10,197 bases of DNA, taken from NCBI GenBank assembly GCA_045538075.1, contig JAZSQT010000068.1:1-10197 (forward strand), written 5' to 3'. Position numbers and translations under genes: made by a program. The notes under the pieces are model-generated. The model did no database searches, had not been told where the DNA came from, and worked only from the letters and a program-made list of their open reading frames with translations. This DNA is from JAZSQT01 sp045538075. GTDB lineage: Bacteria; Chrysiogenota; Deferribacteres; Deferribacterales; Mucispirillaceae. Of this stretch, positions 6,083 through 10,197 are shown piece after piece (position 1 is the stretch's first letter; each line of letters begins with the position of its first letter).

Positions 6083-7935
6083 TTTCCTTGCCTTTTTTTA
6101 AGGGCTATATCAATTATCGTTATAGCACTCATATTCATAGACGGAATACGCAAGGCTTGACCTAACGTTTTTGGCCTTACTTTTTCTAATTTCTCTACGT
6201 ATTCTCTTCTTAATCCTGCTATGTTATAATACGAAAAATCATCTGGTATAATTTTTGTCTCTAATTTTTTAAACTTTTCTATATCTTCATTTTGCTTAGC
6301 AATGTATCCAGAATATTTTATTATCGTTTCAACTTGACTTGCTAACTTGCCATCTAATGAAGCTAAACCCATTTCTTTCAGTAATGAATAGGAGCTTTCA
6401 CTGCGTTTTAAAAAGTCGTAACAACTTTGACCTTCTTTTAAAACTATATTTGCCTTTGAAAGTATGTCTAAATTCTCTTTCTTCAAGCGAACAGTAAGAC
6501 TTTTGAGCTTTTCTACTTCTTCTTTTACTTTTTTTTCTTCTTCTATAAAACGTTTTCTTCTTTCTTCACTAATTAATCCTAATTTTATGCCATATTTCAA
6601 TAGCCTATATTCTGCGTTATCTTCTCTTAAATGTAGTCTATACTCGCCACGAGAACTAAACATTCTATAAGGTTCATCTATACCTTTATTTATTAAATCG
6701 TCCGTTAAAACACCAATATAACTTTCGTCTCTGCCTAAGATAAATGGCTCCTTGTTATCAAGAGATAAAACTGCATTTACTCCAGCCATAAAACCTTGAA
6801 CTGCTGCTTCTTCATATCCACTTGTGCCATTAATTTGACCAGCAAAATATAAACCTTTTACTAATTTAGTTTCGTAAGTTTTATATAAACCAGTAGGCTG
6901 ATAACCTTCATATTCTATTGCGTAAGCTGGTCGTATAAATTGGCAATTTTCTAAACCTTTAATAGTTCTATAAGCCTTAATTTGTGCATCTACTGGTAGT
7001 GATGACGAAAAACCATTTGGATAAACTTCTTTACTATTTCTACCTACTGGCTCTAATATTATTTGGTGTCTATCTCTATCGGGAAATTTATTAACCTTAT
7101 CTTCCATTGACGGACAATATCTTGGACCTACTCCTTTATCTTCAGAACAATAATATAAACTTCTCTTTATATTTTCTTTAACGATTTTATGGGTTTCTTC
7201 ATTAGTAAAGGTTTGGTAACAATTGACGTCTAAAGGTGGCAATGATGTCGTTTCAAAGGAAAAAGGTTCTTTATCGCCTCCAGTATCATATATTTCTAAC
7301 TTTGAAAAATCTATACTATCAATATGAAGTCTCGCAGGTGTGCCAGTTTTCAACCTTATAGGTTCAAACCCTATTTTTTTTAAATTTTCTGACAATTCTA
7401 TAGATGCTGGTTCATACATTCTTCCAGATTGGTAACAAGTTTCACCAATATAAACTTTGCCTTGCAAGAATGTTCCAGTAGTGAGAATAATTTTTTTACC
7501 ATAATAAACAGAGCCACACAAAGTTTTAACACCAACAACTTCATTGTTATTTATTAATATTTCTGAAGTAATACCTTGAAAAACTTGTAGATTGTTGCAA
7601 GTTAAAATAACATCTTTTAATTTGTTGCTATACTCAATTCTGTCGGCTTGTGCCCTTGTGCTTCTTCCGGCTGCACCTTTATTCATATTTAATGTATTAA
7701 TTTGAATACAAGTTGCATCAATGTTTTTTGCCATTTGACCACCTAAGGCATCAAGGTCTTTAACAAGGTTTCCTTTTGCCAGTCCACCAATAGCCGGATT
7801 GCAACTCATAGCAGCAATACTGTCTATATTTATAGTTATCAGTAATGTTTTAGCACCCATTCTTGCAGCTGCAAGACTTGCTTCACAACCTGCATGTCCA
7901 CCACCAATAACAATTATATCGTATTTATAATCCAT
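6079..7935 (-). CDS. mnmG: tRNA uridine-5-carboxymethylaminomethyl modification enzyme MnmG (GidA)
   Basis: This 618-residue protein has full family length. The FAD-binding Rossmann motif VIGGGHAGCEA is at 9-19, and the GidA stretch MSCNPAIGGLAKG at 43-55. GPRYCPSMEDKV at 270-281 holds the conserved Cys (274 here) of the first PROSITE-type signature. AGQINGTSGYEEAAVQG at 365-381 is the second signature. The helical C-terminal MnmE/tRNA-binding region ends with RPKTLGQALRIPSM. With MnmE it installs the cmnm5 group on wobble U34 of several tRNAs, using FAD, NADH and a methylene-tetrahydrofolate carbon. The ATG at 7935 has AGGA at 7941-7944. It heads the minus-strand unit behind a strong promoter, and parS lies in its leader. 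parA/parB, which often follow rsmG, are not present. Confidence 0.98.
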   Translation of the reverse strand: MDYKYDIIVIGGGHAGCEASLAAARMGAKTLLITINIDSIAAMSCNPAIGGLAKGNLVKDLDALGGQMAKNIDATCIQINTLNMNKGAAGRSTRAQADRIEYSNKLKDVILTCNNLQVFQGITSEILINNNEVVGVKTLCGSVYYGKKIILTTGTFLQGKVYIGETCYQSGRMYEPASIELSENLKKIGFEPIRLKTGTPARLHIDSIDFSKLEIYDTGGDKEPFSFETTSLPPLDVNCYQTFTNEETHKIVKENIKRSLYYCSEDKGVGPRYCPSMEDKVNKFPDRDRHQIILEPVGRNSKEVYPNGFSSSLPVDAQIKAYRTIKGLENCQFIRPAYAIEYEGYQPTGLYKTYETKLVKGLYFAGQINGTSGYEEAAVQGFMAGVNAVLSLDNKEPFILGRDESYIGVLTDDLINKGIDEPYRMFSSRGEYRLHLREDNAEYRLLKYGIKLGLISEERRKRFIEEEKKVKEEVEKLKSLTVRLKKENLDILSKANIVLKEGQSCYDFLKRSESSYSLLKEMGLASLDGKLASQVETIIKYSGYIAKQNEDIEKFKKLETKIIPDDFSYYNIAGLRREYVEKLEKVRPKTLGQALRIPSMNMSAITIIDIALKKRQGK

Positions 7936-7947
7936 TTCATTCCTAAA

Positions 7948-7963
7948 TGTTTCACGTGAAACA
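7948..7963. promoter_or_regulatory. parS: parS centromere site (ParB-binding)
   Basis: TGTTTCACGTGAAACA is a perfect match to the widely conserved chromosomal parS palindrome. The flanking A/T bases extend it to a 22-bp perfect palindrome (7945-7966). Its end is 13 bp from the mnmG start codon. By the predicted start of transcription it lies inside the mnmG 5' leader, so bound ParB could also affect mnmG expression. Chromosomal parS sites usually cluster around the replication origin. Confidence 0.93.
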
Positions 7964-7988
7964 TTTTAAAATATTTGTTTAACTTTAT

Positions 7989-8017
7989 ATTATACATATA
8001 TATTCTTGTTATTGCAA
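7989..8017 (-). promoter_or_regulatory. Sigma70-type promoter of the mnmG operon
   Basis: Read on the minus strand, TTGCAA (8012-8017) and a perfect TATAAT (7989-7994) are 17 bp apart. Transcription should start near 7982, giving a leader of about 47 nt that contains parS and the AGGA ribosome site of mnmG. The remaining DNA up to the end of hipA at 8212 is AT-rich and shows no convincing gene, terminator or DnaA-box cluster. Confidence 0.8.
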
Positions 8018-8211
8018 TAGATTGTAAAATTTTTCGTTTTATAAGGTATATTCTCTAATAAATCTATTGGATAAAAACAAATTTGGATTAATAATTATTC
8101 AAGGGAAATTATTTAATTATAATTCTTCTAACGATATATTCTTTATACAGCCTAAAAAAATCACATCTCATGCAATAATTTTTAGAATTTACCCTTTTTC
8201 ATTCTTCGGTT

Positions 8212-9303
8212 TTATATTTTATCTTTAATGCTTAAAGCAATATCTTTTGCAAAAGTTTCTTTCAATCCAATGGTTTTTGCTACAGACAAAATATCATCTA
8301 ATGTTGGATTTTTACCTTCTCCGTTAATAGTTGTTGCATGTTCTCCATTAATGGAATCGCTATACGTTAAGTCATAAGCTGGTGATAAATGCCATTCTTT
8401 GCTAATGTCATCATATATAAATGAAAAGTTTTTTGAATGGTCATCTCTATTATGAGCAAAAACATTAAAGCACATTAAACGATATAGTTGTTCAATATCT
8501 TTATAGTTTTTAGTTAATTCATAAGTCAACTTCATCAAAATATTGTAATCCAAGTTTGGTAACCTATGTGATATTTCAAGAAGTCCACTAACGGATACCA
8601 TATGAATTTTTTTATTTTTTTCTCTATCAAACCTTTTAACGCCAAAATATCCAGAGCATATTTTTGAACTAAATAATTTTGTTTCAGGCATTATTATACC
8701 ACATTCTTTTGCTATTAAAGAATATTTATATTCTTTTTCTCCTATATCACTCGGATCATAAGATGAAGGAAATTTAATTATCCAATCTTCGCCTTTTATT
8801 TTTGTTAAGATTTTTGGTCTTGCACCACCAGATGAGCCACCTAATTTAAAGAGTTCATCTAACTCATCTGAATAACTAGATTCTAATATTTTAGAGCATT
8901 CCTTAGATAAATTATCTAAATCTAAATTCTTATTATTTTCTTCAAATTGGTGTATAGGTTTATATGATAAAGCTCCCATTCCAGATTCTTGGACGATTGC
9001 TAAACGATTTATATTATCAATTTGAGCAGGATTGACTTTATTTTTCAATAAAAATCTATCAACTAATAATCGTCCCCAACCATCAGGTAAACTATCATTA
9101 AAAACGCCGTATAATCCATTAAATGGGTCATATTTTGGAATAAAGACTTTTTTTATGAGAGGCAAACTTAATGGAGATATACTAAAACCATTATTTAGCC
9201 AATCTGAACTATATTCAAATGCTATAAGGTTTTCTGGTGTTTTTGCTAAGGTTCCTACTATGACATCGTTATAATAGACTTTTAAGAATTTAAAATTATC
9301 CAT
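8212..9303 (-). CDS. hipA: HipA-family serine/threonine kinase toxin
   Basis: This 363-residue protein carries the HipA N-terminal subdomain (about 5-115, including LPDGWGRLL) and the kinase core. LGGSSGGARPK at 154-164 is the glycine-rich phosphate loop and Lys177 in WIIKF is the nucleotide-binding lysine. HNRDDHSKNFSF at 284-295 is the catalytic loop, with Asp287 the likely base, and PAYDL at 308-312 provides the metal-binding Asp311. All key residues are present, so it looks active. E. coli HipA phosphorylates glutamyl-tRNA synthetase and blocks translation; the target here is unknown. It is shorter than E. coli HipA (440 residues), mainly because it stops soon after the kinase core. Its ATG overlaps the hipB stop by 8 nt, and no strong ribosome site is visible, so translation is probably coupled to hipB. 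Confidence 0.94.
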   Translation of the reverse strand: MDNFKFLKVYYNDVIVGTLAKTPENLIAFEYSSDWLNNGFSISPLSLPLIKKVFIPKYDPFNGLYGVFNDSLPDGWGRLLVDRFLLKNKVNPAQIDNINRLAIVQESGMGALSYKPIHQFEENNKNLDLDNLSKECSKILESSYSDELDELFKLGGSSGGARPKILTKIKGEDWIIKFPSSYDPSDIGEKEYKYSLIAKECGIIMPETKLFSSKICSGYFGVKRFDREKNKKIHMVSVSGLLEISHRLPNLDYNILMKLTYELTKNYKDIEQLYRLMCFNVFAHNRDDHSKNFSFIYDDISKEWHLSPAYDLTYSDSINGEHATTINGEGKNPTLDDILSVAKTIGLKETFAKDIALSIKDKI

Positions 9304-9574
9304 TTATAATTTCTTCTATTGATTTATATTCTTTTTTAACAAATAAACTATCTAATTCAGAATCGAGACCTAATGCAACAAGAATTTTAATAAATGAAAC
9401 TAAAGATATTTCATATTTTGTTTCAAATCTTTTTATGGATCCTAAACTAACACCTGATTTATCTGCAAGTTTTTCTTGAGAGATTTTTAATTTTTTTCTT
9501 TTTTGCTGAATTTTCTCAGCTAAATTCTTTGCAATTTCTGGTGGCGTTTTTTGTGTAAAAAATAAGTTACTCAT
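9296..9574 (-). CDS. hipB: HipB-like helix-turn-helix antitoxin
   Basis: This encodes a 92-residue protein with a lambda-repressor/XRE-type helix-turn-helix at about 23-72 (QQKRKKLKISQEKLADKSGV, then SLGSIKRFE). It is preceded by TPPEIAKNLAEKI, typical of HipB-type antitoxins that bind both operator DNA and HipA. The ATG at 9574 is chosen because longer in-frame starts would cross the promoter and operators and add an AT-encoded hydrophobic tail unlike the family. No ribosome-binding site precedes this ATG. The predicted transcription start coincides with it, so a leaderless message is likely. The gene order antitoxin then toxin, with overlapping ends, is the canonical hipBA arrangement and implies autorepression through the upstream palindromes. 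Confidence 0.92.
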   Translation of the reverse strand: MSNLFFTQKTPPEIAKNLAEKIQQKRKKLKISQEKLADKSGVSLGSIKRFETKYEISLVSFIKILVALGLDSELDSLFVKKEYKSIEEIING

Positions 9575-9575
9575 A

Positions 9576-9629
9576 GATAATATATTATCTAATATTAGTT
9601 TAAATGTCAATATTAGATAATATATTATC
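9576..9629. promoter_or_regulatory. hipBA operator pair
   Basis: Two identical 14-bp perfect palindromes, GATAATATATTATC, occupy 9576-9589 and 9616-9629. Their centres are 40 bp apart, close to four helical turns, so dimers would sit on the same DNA face. Adjacent bases make the pair part of a perfect 21-bp inverted repeat (9576-9596 with 9609-9629, 12-bp spacer). The proximal site covers the -10 box and abuts the hipB start; the distal site lies just upstream of the -35 box. Binding by HipB/HipBA is inferred. Confidence 0.87.
9582..9610 (-). promoter_or_regulatory. hipBA promoter, probably leaderless
   Basis: On the minus strand a perfect TTGACA (9605-9610) and TAATAT (9582-9587) are separated by 17 bp. 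Seven bases after the -10 box comes the hipB ATG (9574-9572), so the first transcribed base should be at or next to the A of ATG. Confidence 0.78.
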
Positions 9630-9855
9630 CCTATAAGGGTAAATTTAAATATATATTGCAACCTAGAGAAATAAAAAGAAAAATTTAAAGATTTAAATTT
9701 ATTTGAGCTTGAGCTTATAGAAAGAATGTTAAAGTAAATAAAGGCAATAAGTGAGATAATTATCATTTAGGCATGTCAAAGAGTTCATTTAGTAGAGAGG
9801 TGAGAAAAGGGACAGTAAAATTATTGAATTTGGAAAAATTACTTTAAAGCAACTT
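9630..9855. other. Non-coding AT-rich stretch upstream of hipBA
   Basis: No convincing gene is visible. A small palindrome, CCCTATAAGGG, sits at 9629-9639 beside the distal operator. A 24-codon open frame on the plus strand (9773-9847, starting MSKSSFSREVRKG) vaguely recalls the N-terminus of IS3-type OrfA transposase proteins, but it is too short to call. With the repeats that follow, the gene-free part runs from 9630 to the window end. Confidence 0.6.
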
Positions 9856-9981
9856 TTTTTACTGGATTACTTCGTCGCTTTGCTCCTCGTAATGACCGTT
9901 TTAAAGTCAATACCCATTTAAAGTCATTGCGAGAAAAACGCCAGTTTTTCGTGGCAATCTATATATTTATACAAAAAATTT
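9856..9981 (-). repeat. Full REP-like element with two hairpins, copy 2 (inverted)
   Basis: The reverse complement aligns end to end with 1581-1705. It has the same AT-rich lead-in (AAATTTTTTGTATAAATATA), the same ATTGC/GCAAT hairpin (9926-9958), the same ATTAC/GTAAT hairpin (9866-9893) and the same CCAGTAAAAA end. The tip of the first hairpin is different in sequence but still paired: GAAAAAC (9933-9939) with GTTTTTC (9944-9950) around GCCA, instead of GACGATT with AATCGTC. Confidence 0.88.
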
Positions 9982-10026
9982 CGCCCTAAAAATTTTTCTA
10001 TATTCATAATATTAAAACTTGAAACA

Positions 10027-10197
10027 ATAAATAAATATAAATTTTAAATAATATTGAAACGATAACAAGATACATAAAGAATACAATTTTTGAACTCAGA
10101 AGTAATGACATATATTTATTCAATGCTTTTTGGGAGCTTTGGGTGGAACCCCGAGCGTAAGCGAGTTTGCGACCTTATTGAATAAATATATGGAATG
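10027..10197 (+). repeat. ~170-bp dispersed repeat with structured core, copy 2 (cut by window end)
   Basis: This is a direct-orientation copy of 1309-1481. The 15-bp inverted-repeat arms are unchanged. Differences in the core fall just inside the left arm (T to C) and in the loop of the GGGT...ACCC hairpin (GAA to GGA), so the predicted pairing is intact. The matching sequence may continue beyond the last base. Confidence 0.85.

Noticed and set aside
7966..8211. A replication origin (oriC) next to parS
   Set aside because: The stretch is AT-rich, but only isolated imperfect DnaA-box-like sequences are present (for example TTATACATA at 7990-7998, which overlaps the promoter). There is no cluster. 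parS suggests proximity to the origin, not that this is the origin.
9296..9766. A longer, 156-residue version of HipB starting at 9766
   Set aside because: The extra 64 residues would be translated across the promoter and both operators, are compositionally an AT-derived hydrophobic tail, and do not belong to the HipB family. The ATG at 9574 gives a normal antitoxin.

Overview
The window is about 10.2 kb of AT-rich DNA from a Gram-negative (diderm) bacterium. The diderm reading rests on two predicted lipoproteins with lipoboxes, one an MltD-type murein hydrolase and the other resembling LpoA-type envelope lipoproteins. The phylum cannot be fixed from the sequence alone. A low-GC Deferribacterota-like or other host-associated diderm would fit, but this is a weak inference.

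Layout. (1) 1-1119, plus strand: the 3' end of tuf, then rpsJ and rplC. This is the start of an S10-type ribosomal protein operon, but it stops after rplC at a strong intrinsic terminator (1142-1175) instead of running on into rplD. (2) 1176-1811: an intergenic stretch packed with dispersed repeats. It holds a minimal REP-like hairpin, a ~170-bp repeat with a 15-bp inverted repeat and a compact RNA-like core, a full paired-hairpin REP-like element, and a 42-bp direct repeat. (3) 7935 down to 1812, minus strand: a tightly packed six-gene unit, mnmG, rsmG, a putative periplasmic-binding-fold lipoprotein, an MltD-like lytic transglycosylase with three LysM repeats, a 58-residue cysteine-rich protein, and a small DUF1360-like membrane protein. 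Successive genes overlap or are separated by at most 30 bp. A good sigma70-type promoter and a perfect parS palindrome lie directly upstream of mnmG. (4) 9574 down to 8212, minus strand: a complete hipBA toxin-antitoxin pair with overlapping genes. Its promoter is bracketed by two palindromic operators and appears to give a leaderless hipB message. (5) 9630-10197: non-coding DNA with a second full REP-like element in inverted orientation and a second copy of the ~170-bp repeat that runs off the window end.

How it fits together. The mnmG unit joins tRNA wobble-uridine modification and 16S rRNA methylation to cell-wall remodelling. The parS site indicates that this locus is loaded by a ParB protein encoded elsewhere, so it is probably near the replication origin, although parAB is not in its usual place after rsmG. 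The hipBA module and the repeats are the accessory layer. Direct copies of the ~170-bp repeat bracket almost everything between rplC and the window end, which suggests rearrangement between the broken S10 operon and the mnmG locus.
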